Positions 36,165-46,464 of a stretch of 64,000 bases of DNA are shown here, piece by piece. Position numbers and translations under genes: made by a program. The notes under the pieces are model-generated. The model had not been told where the DNA came from and did no database searches. It was given only the letters and a program-made list of their open reading frames with translations. This stretch comes from Bacteroidales bacterium (lineage in GTDB: Bacteria; Bacteroidota; Bacteroidia; Bacteroidales; UBA12077). The stretch covers positions 1-64,000 of the forward strand of contig JAEINU010000009.1 in assembly GCA_016342685.1 (NCBI GenBank). The letters run 5' to 3'. How positions within the stretch are numbered: the stretch's first letter is position 1; each line of letters opens with the position of its first letter.

Positions 36165-37335
36165 CTTCTGTTTCGGGTTCTGGAATTACTTCTTCTGTTT
36201 TTTCAATACTTCGACTAACACTTAGGATTATACCAAATGCTATGCCTGTAAATAAGATGGATGATCCTCCCATACTTACTAATGGAAGAGTTTGTCCTGT
36301 TACTGGAAAAATATTTACCGCAACACCCATATTTATAAACGCCTGAAAAACCAAGCTAATAGTTAATCCAATGGCTAGAAATGCAGCAAATGTGCGCGTA
36401 CTCTTTCGAACAATTACTCCTGCTCGATATAATAAAAATAGATATAGAGTTAAAACAATAAAGCCTCCAATAAAACCATACTCTTCAATAATTATAGCAA
36501 AAATGAAATCCGAATATGGATGTGGTAAAAAGTTTCGCTGCGTGCTATTTCCCGGACCCTTTCCAAAAAAACCTCCGGTTGCAATTGCAATTTTACTCTG
36601 TTCTACCTGATAATTATCTCCACTTTCACCTTTTACAAAATTTTCTATTCTATTTTCCCATGTTCCAATTCGCCATATATCTTTACCTGATATTTTTGCT
36701 CCTGCGAAAAGCAAAGCAATTGCCATTAAACCAACAATTGCTATCCCTGCTAAATATTTAATTTTTACTCGCCCAATAAACATTAATAAAAATGCCGTTA
36801 CGCCTAAAATAACTGCAGTAGATAAGTTTGCTGGCATAATTAATCCACAAACTATAACCACCGGAAGTATTAATGAGACAAAAATCCCATTAAAATCATT
36901 TATCTTTTTATCATCCTGACGCAATGAAAGTACACGAGCTAAGTACATAATCAATGCTAATTTTGCAAAATCGGATGTTTGAATGGTTAATCCAATTCCC
37001 GGTAAGGTTAACCAACGCGACGCCTGATTTAAACTTGTTCCCATTACCAATGTAATCCCCAATAAAAATATTGACAGGTATAAAAACAATTGTGATAAGC
37101 GCGAATAATATTTATAAGGTATTAAATGCGTAATAAAAATAATACCTAACCCTGTAGCCAATAAAACAAAGTGTTTAATAATGTAATAGGCTGTATTTCC
37201 TTCCTGATATTTATATGCCAGTGTTCCTGTCGAACTATAAACAGCTAACAATGAGAAAGCTGAGAGTACAAAAACCACACCCCAGATTACTTTGTCGCCT
37301 TTAAAATATTTAGACAGTACTTCCTTTAACCTCAT
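36142..37335 (-). CDS. ftsW: SEDS peptidoglycan polymerase FtsW
   Basis: The 397-residue protein has about ten membrane helices and the SEDS signatures: STGTLAY near the start, ATGGFFGKGPGNSTQ, HPYSDFIFAIIIEEYGF, and PVTGQTLPLVSMGGSSI. FtsW polymerises lipid II at the septum together with the class B PBP (FtsI), which is encoded upstream in the same cluster. An acidic tail (about 15 residues, many Glu) follows the last helix. It overlaps murG by 23 bp at its 3' end. Confidence 0.94.
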   Translation of the reverse strand: MRLKEVLSKYFKGDKVIWGVVFVLSAFSLLAVYSSTGTLAYKYQEGNTAYYIIKHFVLLATGLGIIFITHLIPYKYYSRLSQLFLYLSIFLLGITLVMGTSLNQASRWLTLPGIGLTIQTSDFAKLALIMYLARVLSLRQDDKKINDFNGIFVSLILPVVIVCGLIMPANLSTAVILGVTAFLLMFIGRVKIKYLAGIAIVGLMAIALLFAGAKISGKDIWRIGTWENRIENFVKGESGDNYQVEQSKIAIATGGFFGKGPGNSTQRNFLPHPYSDFIFAIIIEEYGFIGGFIVLTLYLFLLYRAGVIVRKSTRTFAAFLAIGLTISLVFQAFINMGVAVNIFPVTGQTLPLVSMGGSSILFTGIAFGIILSVSRSIEKTEEVIPEPETEVESETEE

Positions 37336-37373
37336 ATTTTTATCAGATTCTTATATTATAAACTTGTGTTAAT

Positions 37374-38708
37374 CTACAATTCTCTCACTGCTTGCTTAAA
37401 TTGCTTTCCACGATCTTCGTAATTATCGAATAAATCGAAGCTAGCACAAGCTGGAGATAATAAAACATTATCGTCTTTTTTTGCTAAATAATAAGCCGTT
37501 TTTACAGCTTCTTCAGCTGATTTTACATCAACAATTGTTTCAACAATTTCGCCAAATGCCTTATGGATTTTTGTATTATCTAATCCTAAACAAATTATAG
37601 ATTTAACTTTTTTTCTTACCAACTCTTCAAGAATTGTGTAATCGTTTCCTTTATCAATTCCACCGACAATCCAAATAACATCGTTAGGCATGCTTTCTAA
37701 TGCGTACCACGTTGAATTTACATTTGTTGCCTTTGAATCATTAATAAATTCAATACCATGTACTTTTAGCACAAACTCAAGTCGGTGCTCAACTCCTTGA
37801 AAATTACTCAAGCTTTCGCGAATATCTTCTTTGCGGAGTTTAAGTACTTTTGCAGCTATTCCGGCAGCCATAGAATTATATGTATTGTGCTGTCCTTTTA
37901 GTGCTAGTTCTTGTATTGACATAATTAGCTCGTTTGATTTATATTTAATTATTAGGGTTTCATTATCTAAATAAGCTCCATTATTCAACTTTTGATTTAA
38001 TGAAAATGGAAGCTGTTGTGCTTTAATATTATATTTTGTTAATTCTTGTTTTGTAACTTCATCGTCGGCGCAATAAATAAAAATATCTTGATCCGTTTGA
38101 TTCTGAATAACTCTAAACTTTGAATCTGTATATCCTTGCATTCCATTATATCTGTCCAAATGATCGGGAGTGATATTCATTAAAATTGCGATATCAGCTT
38201 TGAAATCAATCATCCCATCTAATTGGAAACTACTTAACTCAATTACATAATAATCGTAGTTTTCTTCAGCAATTTGCAATGCCCAACTTTTACCAACATT
38301 TCCGGCAATACCAACATTTAATCCCGCATTCTTTAGAATATGATATAAAAGTGTTGTTGTTGTTGTTTTTCCGTTGCTCCCTGTGATACAGATCTTAAAT
38401 GCATCGGTATATCTTCCTGCATATTCAATCTCAGAAATTACTGGAATTCCTTTTTCTATTGCTGATTTTACAATTGCAACCTTCTCTGGAATTCCGGGAC
38501 TTTTAATTATTTCATCAGCATTTAGAATCAAATTCTCAGTATGCTTTTCTTCTTCCCAAGCAATTTTGTAATCATTCAATTTTTGCTTGTACTTATCTTT
38601 GATTTTTCCAAAATCTGAAACGAAAACATCATCACCATTCTTTTGAGCAAGAATAGCAGATCCAACTCCACTTTCACCAGCACCTAATATGACAATTCGT
38701 TTACTCAT
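37374..38708 (-). CDS. murD: UDP-N-acetylmuramoylalanine--D-glutamate ligase
   Basis: MurD adds D-Glu to UDP-MurNAc-L-Ala. The 444-residue protein shows VILGAGESGVGSA at the N-terminus, the ATP loop ITGSNGKTTTTTLLYH near 110, NITPDHLDRY, HRLEFV, FINDSKATN and SPACASFDLFDNYEDRGKQF near the end, the MurD signature. It lies 5 bp downstream of mraY. Confidence 0.95.
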   Translation of the reverse strand: MSKRIVILGAGESGVGSAILAQKNGDDVFVSDFGKIKDKYKQKLNDYKIAWEEEKHTENLILNADEIIKSPGIPEKVAIVKSAIEKGIPVISEIEYAGRYTDAFKICITGSNGKTTTTTLLYHILKNAGLNVGIAGNVGKSWALQIAEENYDYYVIELSSFQLDGMIDFKADIAILMNITPDHLDRYNGMQGYTDSKFRVIQNQTDQDIFIYCADDEVTKQELTKYNIKAQQLPFSLNQKLNNGAYLDNETLIIKYKSNELIMSIQELALKGQHNTYNSMAAGIAAKVLKLRKEDIRESLSNFQGVEHRLEFVLKVHGIEFINDSKATNVNSTWYALESMPNDVIWIVGGIDKGNDYTILEELVRKKVKSIICLGLDNTKIHKAFGEIVETIVDVKSAEEAVKTAYYLAKKDDNVLLSPACASFDLFDNYEDRGKQFKQAVREL

Positions 38709-38713
38709 TTTTC

Positions 38714-39964
38714 TTATCTGATTTTAAGAGTTACAATAGTTACTATAGCCAACATGATTCCAACAATCATAAATCGCATTACAATTTTCGGTTCAGGATA
38801 ACCTTTCATCTGATAATGATGATGCAAAGGAGACATTTTGAAAATCCTACGCCCTTCTCCAAACCTTCGTTTTGTATATTTAAAATAAACAACCTGCATT
38901 ACTACAGATAAGTTTTCAACTAAAAAGATCCCACATAAAATTGGTATCAATAATTCTTTTCTGATTATGATCGCAAAAACAGCAATAATTCCACCTATAG
39001 ACAAACTTCCTGTATCGCCCATAAACACCTGAGCCGGATATGAATTATACCACAGAAATCCAATAGTTGCTCCAATAAACGCACTTACAAAAACTACTAA
39101 TTCTCCAGAATTAGGTATGTACATTATGTTTAAATAATCGGCGTAAATAACATTACCGCCTAAATAAGCTAAAATACCTAAGGTTGCTCCAATAATTGCA
39201 GAAGTTCCCGTTGCTAAACCATCTAAGCCATCGGTTAAATTGGCTCCGTTTGAAACAGCTGTTACTATTAATATTACCACAATAACAAAAATGATCCAAG
39301 CTGCTTTCTGACTATGCTTTCCCATAAAACTTACCAGATATTCATAGTCGAATTCGTTGTTTTTGAAAAATGGAATTGTTGTTTTTGTTGATTTTACATC
39401 ATTAACAATAGGTATTATTTGCTCGCCTTCATTTATATTTTCTTCAACTACAATATTTGCTGTTACTACTTGATCTTCATTTACATTCTCCCGAACTACA
39501 ACATCATCACTTAAATATAATGTTAGTCCTACAATTAGTCCCAAACCTATTTGACCAACTATTTTGAATTTCCCTGCTAAACCTTCTTTATTCTTTTTAA
39601 AGGTTTTAATATAATCATCTAAAAACCCAATTGCTCCCAACCAAACTGTTGTTATGAGCATAAGTATTACATAAATATTAAGAATATCAGCAAATAATAA
39701 AGTCGGAATAATTATTGATCCAAGAATAATTAAACCACCCATTGTAGGTGTTCCCTTTTTACTCATTTGACCTTCTAATCCAAGATCTCGGATTTCTTCA
39801 CCAATTTGCTGTCTTTGCAGAAAATTGATGATCCTTTTACCAAAAATCATCGAAATAATTAGAGATGTAATAACAGTTAGCGCCGAACGAAACGAAATGT
39901 ATTGAAACATTCCAGCTCCGGGAATATCAAATTTTTCTAAGTATGCAAATAAATAATAAAGCAT
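38714..39964 (-). CDS. mraY: Phospho-N-acetylmuramoyl-pentapeptide transferase MraY
   Basis: MraY makes lipid I by moving phospho-MurNAc-pentapeptide to undecaprenyl phosphate. Motifs include [36 protein letters not shown], and [12 protein letters not shown]. At 416 residues it is longer than the 360-residue E. coli enzyme. The extra length is a hydrophilic, Val/Glu/Asn-rich insert (about 155-215) between two helices, as often seen in Bacteroidetes. Confidence 0.94.
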   Translation of the reverse strand: MLYYLFAYLEKFDIPGAGMFQYISFRSALTVITSLIISMIFGKRIINFLQRQQIGEEIRDLGLEGQMSKKGTPTMGGLIILGSIIIPTLLFADILNIYVILMLITTVWLGAIGFLDDYIKTFKKNKEGLAGKFKIVGQIGLGLIVGLTLYLSDDVVVRENVNEDQVVTANIVVEENINEGEQIIPIVNDVKSTKTTIPFFKNNEFDYEYLVSFMGKHSQKAAWIIFVIVVILIVTAVSNGANLTDGLDGLATGTSAIIGATLGILAYLGGNVIYADYLNIMYIPNSGELVVFVSAFIGATIGFLWYNSYPAQVFMGDTGSLSIGGIIAVFAIIIRKELLIPILCGIFLVENLSVVMQVVYFKYTKRRFGEGRRIFKMSPLHHHYQMKGYPEPKIVMRFMIVGIMLAIVTIVTLKIR

Positions 39965-39972
39965 AGTGCTTG

Positions 39973-41436
39973 CTAGTTATATAGTTCGTTAAAAATTCGT
40001 TTTAGTACTTCGCGATCGTCAAACTGATGTTTTACTCCATTAATTTCCTGATATGTTTCGTGTCCCTTCCCTGCTACCAAAATAATATCGCCTTGTTTAG
40101 CAAATAAACAAGCAGTTCTAATTCCTTCTTTTCTATCCGTAATCGACAAGACTTTTTTTCCATTCTCTACACTTATTCCCTTTTTCATATCATCAAGAAT
40201 AGCATTTGGATCTTCGCTTCTCGGATTATCAGATGTCAGAATTACTTTATTGCTATTTTCGCTTGCTATTTTTGCCATCTCGGGACGTTTCGTTTTATCC
40301 CGATCTCCACCAGCACCAACAACAGTAATTAATTCCTGATCGTCGGTTCGAATTTGATTAATTGCATTTAGAACATTCAACAATGCATCTGGCGTATGTG
40401 CATAATCGACAATTGCTGTAATTCCGTTTTGTGAACGAAGTGTTTCGAACCTACCTTCAACAGGTTTCAACTCGCTTATAGCGGTAAGAATTTCATTTTT
40501 CTCAAATCCCAACATTATAGCTGTAGAATAAGCTGATAGTATGTTATATGCATTAAACCTTCCTACAAAATATGTCCAAACTTCTGTATTATCGATATGT
40601 AACAATGAACCTTCGAAATGACTTTCGATAATTTTTGCTTTAAAATCAGCCGCAGTTCGCACGCCATACTTTTGAACTTTCGCTTTTGTATTCTGAACCA
40701 TTACAGTCCCATTCTTATCATCAGAATTAATTAAAGCAAAACTCCCGGGTTTTAACTCATCGAAAAATTTCTTCTTCGCCTTAATATATTCGGCAAATGT
40801 TTTATGATAATCAAGATGATCGTGTGTAATATTTGTAAATAGTGCTCCAGCAAAATCAAGCCCAGCTATTCGATCCTGATCGATAGCATGAGAGCTTACT
40901 TCCATAAAACAATATTCACAACCTGCTTCCACCATTTGATTCATTAATATGTTCATTTGAACTGCATCGGGAGTTGTATGTGTTGCATCAATTGTTTCTT
41001 CGTTAATATAATTTCGAACTGTTGAAAGCAAACCAACTTTAAAACCAAGCTTCTTAAACAAGTTGTAAAGCAAGGTAACAGTTGTTGTTTTACCATTTGT
41101 TCCTGTAACCCCAACCAACTTTAATTTGGATGATGGATTATTATAGAATGCCGAAGCTAATTCACCCAGAGTTTTCGAAGAATTCTCAACTTTTACATAT
41201 ACAATTTCGTCGACTACTTTTTCTGGTAAATCTTCGCAGATAATTGCTTTTGCGCCCTTTTCTATTGCCGTTTCAATATAATCATGACCATTAACGTGAG
41301 TTCCCTTTGTAGCAACAAATGCACATCCCAAACCCACTTTTCGTGAATCGAATATTATACTAGTAACTGGCAGTTCTGTAGTACCAATTACTTTAATTGT
41401 TTTTATAGATTTTAATATGTCGCTTAAAATTTTCAC
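39973..41436 (-). CDS. murE: UDP-MurNAc-tripeptide synthetase (meso-DAP-adding)
   Basis: MurE adds the third stem-peptide residue. The 487-residue protein has the ATP loop [15 protein letters not shown] near 115, [17 protein letters not shown] and the DNPR specificity motif ([11 protein letters not shown]) near residue 407. DNPR indicates meso-diaminopimelate as substrate, so the peptidoglycan is DAP-type. The only start available is a GTG at 41436, because an in-frame stop lies just upstream. Confidence 0.94.
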   Translation of the reverse strand: MKILSDILKSIKTIKVIGTTELPVTSIIFDSRKVGLGCAFVATKGTHVNGHDYIETAIEKGAKAIICEDLPEKVVDEIVYVKVENSSKTLGELASAFYNNPSSKLKLVGVTGTNGKTTTVTLLYNLFKKLGFKVGLLSTVRNYINEETIDATHTTPDAVQMNILMNQMVEAGCEYCFMEVSSHAIDQDRIAGLDFAGALFTNITHDHLDYHKTFAEYIKAKKKFFDELKPGSFALINSDDKNGTVMVQNTKAKVQKYGVRTAADFKAKIIESHFEGSLLHIDNTEVWTYFVGRFNAYNILSAYSTAIMLGFEKNEILTAISELKPVEGRFETLRSQNGITAIVDYAHTPDALLNVLNAINQIRTDDQELITVVGAGGDRDKTKRPEMAKIASENSNKVILTSDNPRSEDPNAILDDMKKGISVENGKKVLSITDRKEGIRTACLFAKQGDIILVAGKGHETYQEINGVKHQFDDREVLKRIFNELYN

Positions 41437-41444
41437 TTCTTCCC

Positions 41445-43574
41445 TTAATTAAAAGACATTTCTAATACTACCAAATCTCCTTTTTTAATTCTTGTTCCAG
41501 GAGATATAGATTGTTTTAATATTGTTCCTCGTCCATGCAACTCAATACTCAAATTCATATTTTCAAGAATATAAACGGCATCTTTAACACCCATTCCTTT
41601 TACATTTGGCATCAAATTTTGAGTAATTTGCCTATTTCCAAGCTTAACACACGAATCTAACTTAGTAGTTATAACCCAATCAGAAACAGCATCATCATCA
41701 TTTACTCCAATACCTAAATCAACAAGAACATATTTCAACTCATCTTTATAACTATTCTTAGTATATGGTATTTTTGCTTCTATTTCTTCATCGTCATTTG
41801 CTTTGGCTAAACCTTCGTGGATTTCAAAATTTGTTGCATAAACTTTATCTGATATTTCTCTAAAAACAGGCCCTGCAACCAAACTCCCATAATAATCTTT
41901 TAATGATGGAGTATTCACAACTACAATACACGAATATTTTGGATTATCAGCCGGAAAATATCCTGCAAATGATGCCTGATAGCTTATTTTTGATTTATCG
42001 GTATAACCTGATACTTCATTTGCTATTTGAGCTGTTCCTGTTTTTCCTGCAATTTTGTAATTATTATTTTTTAAATTACGTGCGGTTCCTCTTTCAACAA
42101 CACCTTTCAACATTATTTTAACTTTACGTAAGGTTGAACGAGAACAGATACTTTGTTTTAAGACTTCGGTGTCAAATGTTTTTACCCAATTGCCATGATA
42201 CATAAGGCCCTCAACAAATTGTGGCTTAACCATTTTTCCATTATTTGCAATTGCATTATAAAATGTTAAGGTTTGTAACGGAGTTAATCGTACTTCATAA
42301 CCAATTGACATTTGCGGTAACGTAACTCCAGACCATAATTTATCTCCCGGATATTTAATTTCAGGTTCGCCTTCTCCTTTTATTTTAATTCCTAAGCGAT
42401 TATTCAAATTCATTCCGTAAAGACGATTGATAAATTTTTCTTCTTTACCTGTATAATAATCTGTAACCAATTTTGAAATCCCAACATTAGAAGAAACTTC
42501 AAAAATTTCCTGAACATTTAAAACTCCATGACCACCACGCTTTGTATCTCTGATTTTTTTATCGTAGTACTGAATAACACCATTTCCCGTGTTAACAGTA
42601 TCACCTAAATCAACAAAACCATCTTCCAAAAGAGCAATCATAGATGCAAGTTTAAAGGTAGAACCTGGAGCTCGACTTTCGCCAATTGCATAATTATATG
42701 ATTCTTTATACTGCCCTCTGCTATTTCTTTCGAGATTTACAATAGCTTTTATTTTACCGGTTGAAACCTCCATTAAGACAGCTGTTCCGTGATCAGCTTC
42801 ATGTCGCACTAATTGTCTTCGCAATGCACTTTCCGCAACATCCTGAATATTTACATCGATGGTTGTAACTACATCCATTCCATCTTTAGGCTCAACTTCA
42901 TTCCCATCGTGCACGGGCATCCAAACATTTCCATTCAAACGCTGCATTAATCGAACACCCTCAACACCTTTTAACTCATTATCAAACGCACCTTCAATTC
43001 CAACAACATTCCCACCTTCACCTTTTGTAGTATACCCAATAGTTCTTTGTGCTAAACTTACATGTGGCTGAATTCTCATGTTCGTTTGTAAGGCTATAAA
43101 TCCACCTTTATATTGACCTAATCTTAATATTGGGAAGGTTTTTAATTTCTTAAGCTGATTAAAGTTTACACGTCTTTTTATTAAATGAAATCGCTCGCCT
43201 TTTTTGCGAGCTTTTACTAATTCCGATTTATATGCTGCTGCTGATTTATCTCGAAATAAAGCTGAGAGATTATTTGCTAAAGAATCAATGTTTGAATTAA
43301 ACGTGGCATTATCCATTCCGGTACTTCGCGTATCCATCCGAATTTCGTAATAGGGAACAGAGCTTGCAAGTAAGCGACCATCTGAAGCTAGAATATCACC
43401 TCGGTTTGATTCAATAGTTATGTCTTTTAAAGTAAGCGACTGTGCCTGATCTTTCCATTTTCCTCCTTCCACAATCTGCAAATAAAAAATCTTACCAATA
43501 ATAAGAAATGCAAAAGCAAGCATGAATATATAAATCACACCAACCCTCCATACTATTTCTTTTTTTAAAGGCAT
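41445..43574 (-). CDS. ftsI: Class B penicillin-binding protein FtsI with PASTA domain
   Basis: The 709-residue protein is the septal transpeptidase. It has one membrane helix (about 8-28), a pedestal domain, and the transpeptidase domain with SxxK in APGSTFKLAS near 306, SSNVG near 363, and KTGTAQ near 514. The last ~60 residues (MPNVKGMGVKDAVYILENMNL onward) form a single PASTA repeat, found in many Bacteroidetes and Gram-positive PBPs but not in E. coli FtsI. It works with FtsW. Confidence 0.93.
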   Translation of the reverse strand: MPLKKEIVWRVGVIYIFMLAFAFLIIGKIFYLQIVEGGKWKDQAQSLTLKDITIESNRGDILASDGRLLASSVPYYEIRMDTRSTGMDNATFNSNIDSLANNLSALFRDKSAAAYKSELVKARKKGERFHLIKRRVNFNQLKKLKTFPILRLGQYKGGFIALQTNMRIQPHVSLAQRTIGYTTKGEGGNVVGIEGAFDNELKGVEGVRLMQRLNGNVWMPVHDGNEVEPKDGMDVVTTIDVNIQDVAESALRRQLVRHEADHGTAVLMEVSTGKIKAIVNLERNSRGQYKESYNYAIGESRAPGSTFKLASMIALLEDGFVDLGDTVNTGNGVIQYYDKKIRDTKRGGHGVLNVQEIFEVSSNVGISKLVTDYYTGKEEKFINRLYGMNLNNRLGIKIKGEGEPEIKYPGDKLWSGVTLPQMSIGYEVRLTPLQTLTFYNAIANNGKMVKPQFVEGLMYHGNWVKTFDTEVLKQSICSRSTLRKVKIMLKGVVERGTARNLKNNNYKIAGKTGTAQIANEVSGYTDKSKISYQASFAGYFPADNPKYSCIVVVNTPSLKDYYGSLVAGPVFREISDKVYATNFEIHEGLAKANDDEEIEAKIPYTKNSYKDELKYVLVDLGIGVNDDDAVSDWVITTKLDSCVKLGNRQITQNLMPNVKGMGVKDAVYILENMNLSIELHGRGTILKQSISPGTRIKKGDLVVLEMSFN

Positions 43575-43578
43575 ATTG

Positions 43579-43959
43579 TTAATCCTCTATTATAATTTTT
43601 TTGGGCGGTTCTACAGAATCTTCTAATCCCAAACCTTTAGCCTTAACTCTTTTTGCAACTTCGGACTGCTTACTAATAAACATCAACTCAGAAGATGTTG
43701 TAATGGCCTCAGCACGCAAATCACTAATTTCTTTTGATAACTCGATATTTGCACGAACCACTTTTTCTGCATGATATCTATTTGCGATATACACAAAAGC
43801 CAAAATCACTAAAAAAACAATGTAAGGAAGCTGACGTACAATAAAATCATTTGCAATTAAGGACCCATCAAGCAAATCCTTAACTGAACCAAAGCGAGAT
43901 TCTTTCTTCTCTTGCTTTTCTTCAATAAACTCTACATTGTCTTTTTTATCCCCAATCAT
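43579..43959 (-). CDS. ftsL: FtsL-like divisome protein
   Basis: The 126-residue protein has an acidic/basic cytoplasmic start of about 45 residues, one membrane helix (about 47-63, PYIVFLVILAFVYIANRY), and a short periplasmic coiled coil (about 68-115, VVRANIELSKEISDLRAEAITTSSELM). This is the FtsL layout. Its start overlaps the rsmH stop (ATGA), and ftsI follows after 4 bp. Sequence identity in this family is low; position and topology carry the call. Confidence 0.82.
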   Translation of the reverse strand: MIGDKKDNVEFIEEKQEKKESRFGSVKDLLDGSLIANDFIVRQLPYIVFLVILAFVYIANRYHAEKVVRANIELSKEISDLRAEAITTSSELMFISKQSEVAKRVKAKGLGLEDSVEPPKKIIIED

Positions 43960-44852
43960 ACTCTTTCAGCAATTCTTAGTTTGGCACTTCGAGCTCTATT
44001 GTTTTCTTTTATTTCTTGTTCTGTTGGAATTATAATTTTCCTGTTAACTGCTTTAAATGGTACTAGAGTATTTCCAAAGAAATCCTTTTCAACTTCACCT
44101 TTAAAATGTCCGTTCTTAATAAAATTCTTAACAATCCGATCTTCTAAAGAATGATATGTAATAACAACCAACCGGCCTCCCGGCTTAATTACATCTGTAG
44201 TTTGAAGAAGCATTTCCTTCAAAAATTCCATCTCTCTATTTACTTCTATCCTTAAAGCCTGAAAAACCTTAGCTAAAAACTTGTGTTCTGCGTGTTTTGG
44301 CAAATAAGGCATTAAAACATCCGAAAACTCTTTTGTTGTTTTTATGTTTAACTTACCTCGTTGTTCAACAATTGCTTTTGCAAGCTTCCTGCTATTTTTT
44401 AACTCACCGTACTCCCAGAAAATTTTGGCTAAATCTTGTTCGGAATATTCATTCACAACATTGTGGGCAGAAATATCTGCACTCTTATTCATTCGCATAT
44501 CCAAATCACCATCAAATCTGAACGAAAATCCACGTTCAGGATCGTCGAAATGATGCGACGAAACACCAAGATCAGCAAGTAAACCATCAACTTTATCAAT
44601 TTGATGATACTTTAAAAAATTCTTAAGGAATCTGAAATTATGATTTACAAAAATGAATCGCTTATCGTCAATTAGATTTGGCAGAGCATCGTCGTCCTGA
44701 TCGAAACCAACCAACTTGCCCTTTTTAATATGTTTAATGATTTCGCTTGAATGCCCTCCTCCTCCGAAAGTTACATCGACATAAATTCCATTAGGCTTTA
44801 CAAGCAAGCCTTCAACACTTTCGTTGAGCAAAACCGGTGTATGATATCCCAT
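43956..44852 (-). CDS. rsmH: 16S rRNA (cytosine1402-N4)-methyltransferase
   Basis: RsmH (MraW) methylates C1402 in the ribosomal P site. The 298-residue enzyme shows YHTPVLLNESVEGL, the SAM-binding DVTFGGGGHS (27-36), LLADLGVSSHHFDDPERGFSFR, FQALRIEVNREM and ITYHSLEDRIVKNF. It is the second gene of the cluster, 2 bp after mraZ. Confidence 0.96.
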   Translation of the reverse strand: MGYHTPVLLNESVEGLLVKPNGIYVDVTFGGGGHSSEIIKHIKKGKLVGFDQDDDALPNLIDDKRFIFVNHNFRFLKNFLKYHQIDKVDGLLADLGVSSHHFDDPERGFSFRFDGDLDMRMNKSADISAHNVVNEYSEQDLAKIFWEYGELKNSRKLAKAIVEQRGKLNIKTTKEFSDVLMPYLPKHAEHKFLAKVFQALRIEVNREMEFLKEMLLQTTDVIKPGGRLVVITYHSLEDRIVKNFIKNGHFKGEVEKDFFGNTLVPFKAVNRKIIIPTEQEIKENNRARSAKLRIAERV

Positions 44853-44854
44853 TA

Positions 44855-45322
44855 TTAGTCAATTTCCGGATTTAAATTTCCACCCATTATTTTTTCTGCC
44901 AGTGCAGCAAAATCGTCATTTCCTTGCTCAACCGATTCGTATAAATCTTTCGACCAAATTTCAATTTTACCATCTTGTCCTGCCAGAATAGCTTCTTTAG
45001 AGATTTCAGCAAGATCGAGCAATCGTTTAGGTATAAGCATTCGATTGTTACTATCGAGAATTAACTCTGCCGATCCACGATAAAAGTTTCGTAAAAACTT
45101 ATTATGCTCTTTATTATACGGATTAACCTTGCTACGGATTATTGAATTTTGTCTTTCCCATTCTTCAATTGGGAAAAGCACCAAACACTGTTCAAATATG
45201 TCCTTTTTGACAACGAAACGACCGTCAGAAGAAGCATTCATCTGCTTCTTCAAAGATGCTGGAAAAGTAATCCTTCCTTTCTCATCCACCTTACAATTAT
45301 GGTCTCCTACAAACGTTATCAT
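44855..45322 (-). CDS. mraZ: Transcriptional regulator MraZ
   Basis: MraZ is an AbrB-like DNA-binding protein that regulates its own dcw operon. It carries two copies of the MraZ half-domain: VDEKGRITFPASLKK (about 12-26) and LDSNNRMLIPKRLLDLA (about 88-104). I choose the ATG at 45322 (155 residues, MITFVGDHNCKVDEKGR) rather than the upstream GTG at 45376. It matches the family N-terminus and is preceded by AAAGGGA. Four phased MraZ boxes lie 39-73 bp upstream. Confidence 0.93.
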   Translation of the reverse strand: MITFVGDHNCKVDEKGRITFPASLKKQMNASSDGRFVVKKDIFEQCLVLFPIEEWERQNSIIRSKVNPYNKEHNKFLRNFYRGSAELILDSNNRMLIPKRLLDLAEISKEAILAGQDGKIEIWSKDLYESVEQGNDDFAALAEKIMGGNLNPEID

Positions 45323-45360
45323 ATAATTATCCCTTTGACTTGTAAAAATATACAAAAATT

Positions 45361-45395
45361 TCCCATATTTCACCACATTGACCCATTTTTTCCCA
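45361..45395 (-). promoter_or_regulatory. MraZ operator: four phased boxes
   Basis: On the minus strand the order is TGGGA (45395-45391), TGGGT (45385-45381), TGGTG (45375-45371), TGGGA (45365-45361), each separated by exactly 5 bases. Known MraZ sites are TGGGN repeats spaced by 5 bases. The site ends 38 bp before the mraZ start, so autoregulation is expected. Confidence 0.85.
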
Positions 45396-45552
45396 CTTTG
45401 TTAATAACTTTCAACATTTGTTAAATGCTTTGGTTCAAAAAAATACACAAGTACGATTAAGGATTTTGAGTTAACGAATAGATACAAAAGCAAATAAATA
45501 TCTTGAAAATCAAACAAAAAAGATCTTGCTTAATCTTTAAAAATATTTGTCT

Positions 45553-45560
45553 TAATTTTG
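45553..45560 (+). promoter_or_regulatory. -7 promoter box before the acyltransferase gene
   Basis: TAATTTTG matches TAnnTTTG and ends 22 bp before the ATG at 45583. The nearest TTG-like -33 candidate (CTTG at 45525) is spaced a little wide at 24 bases. Confidence 0.4.
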
Positions 45561-45582
45561 CATAATAAATTACTTTTTTTGT

Positions 45583-46410
45583 ATGGAGAAAATAAGCATA
45601 AGAAAAGCTTTTCAGGAAAAAAATCCTAAAGTGGCAAAGATATTACCAAACTTTGTGTACCAACACATAGAACGCATTGTGCATCAGAAAGAAATAAACG
45701 ATTCAATTCCTATTCTTGGTGATAAATATGGCCTTGATTTTGTAAAAGCTGTTCTTGATTTCTTTGAAATAAAGATCATTGTTATTGGGAAAGAAAACAT
45801 TCCAAGAGAAGGACGAAATATTTTTTCGGCAAACCATCCACTTGGAGGCATTGACGGTGGTGTTCTTTCGCATGTAGTTGGAGAAATCTTTCCAGATATT
45901 CGATTTTTGGTTAATGATTTATTAATGAATTTTGATAATGCTGACCCTATATTTATTCCGGTTAACAAACATGGAAAACAATCAATTGAATATGTAAGAA
46001 GAATTGAAGAAACCTATAAATCAGACATGCAAATGCTTAATTTTCCTGCTGGATTATGTTCCCGAAAAATTCATGGAAAAATTATTGATCTGGAATGGAA
46101 AAAAAGCTTTATTACTAAAGCTGTTCAGCATAAAAGAAATATAGTTCCCGTTCATATTAAAGGAAAGAATTCTAATTTCTTTTACAATTTATCTAATTTG
46201 AGAAATGCAATAGGCATTAAAACAAATATTGAAATGTTTTATTTGTCCGATGAGGTATTTAAGCAAAAAGGAAAAACTATCACATTAACTTTTGGGAAAC
46301 CTATTCCTTATCAAACATTTGATAAATCGATGCCTCCGAAAGAATGGGCAAAAAAAGTTAAAGATTACGTTTATCAACTCGGAGAAGGTTCTTTCGAAGC
46401 TTTTAAATAA
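45583..46410 (+). CDS. PlsC-like acyltransferase, probably aminolipid O-acyltransferase
   Basis: The 275-residue protein has the acyltransferase motif NHxxxxD as NHPLGGID (about 86-93) and a later FPAGLCSR block like the FPEG motif of PlsC. It would transfer an acyl chain to a hydroxyl of a lipid precursor at the membrane. The next gene is an OlsB/hemolysin-like N-acyltransferase. The pair matches the GlsA (O-acyl) and GlsB (N-acyl) enzymes that make glycine lipids in Bacteroides. Substrate assignment is an inference from that pairing; general phospholipid acylation is the alternative. Confidence 0.7.
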   Translation: MEKISIRKAFQEKNPKVAKILPNFVYQHIERIVHQKEINDSIPILGDKYGLDFVKAVLDFFEIKIIVIGKENIPREGRNIFSANHPLGGIDGGVLSHVVGEIFPDIRFLVNDLLMNFDNADPIFIPVNKHGKQSIEYVRRIEETYKSDMQMLNFPAGLCSRKIHGKIIDLEWKKSFITKAVQHKRNIVPVHIKGKNSNFFYNLSNLRNAIGIKTNIEMFYLSDEVFKQKGKTITLTFGKPIPYQTFDKSMPPKEWAKKVKDYVYQLGEGSFEAFK

Positions 46411-46431
46411 AGATACTATTGAAATATTATT

Positions 46432-46439
46432 TAAATTTG
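46432..46439 (+). promoter_or_regulatory. -7 promoter box before the N-acyltransferase gene
   Basis: TAAATTTG matches TAnnTTTG and lies 26 bp before the ATG at 46465. No clear -33 box is seen, so an own promoter for the second gene is only possible. Confidence 0.35.
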
Positions 46440-46464
46440 TATTTCCAAACCATGATGCAAGAAT

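Noticed and set aside
45323-45376. Extended mraZ N-terminus from a GTG at 45376
   Set aside because: It would place coding sequence over the MraZ boxes. The internal ATG at 45322 has AAAGGGA before it and matches the family N-terminus.
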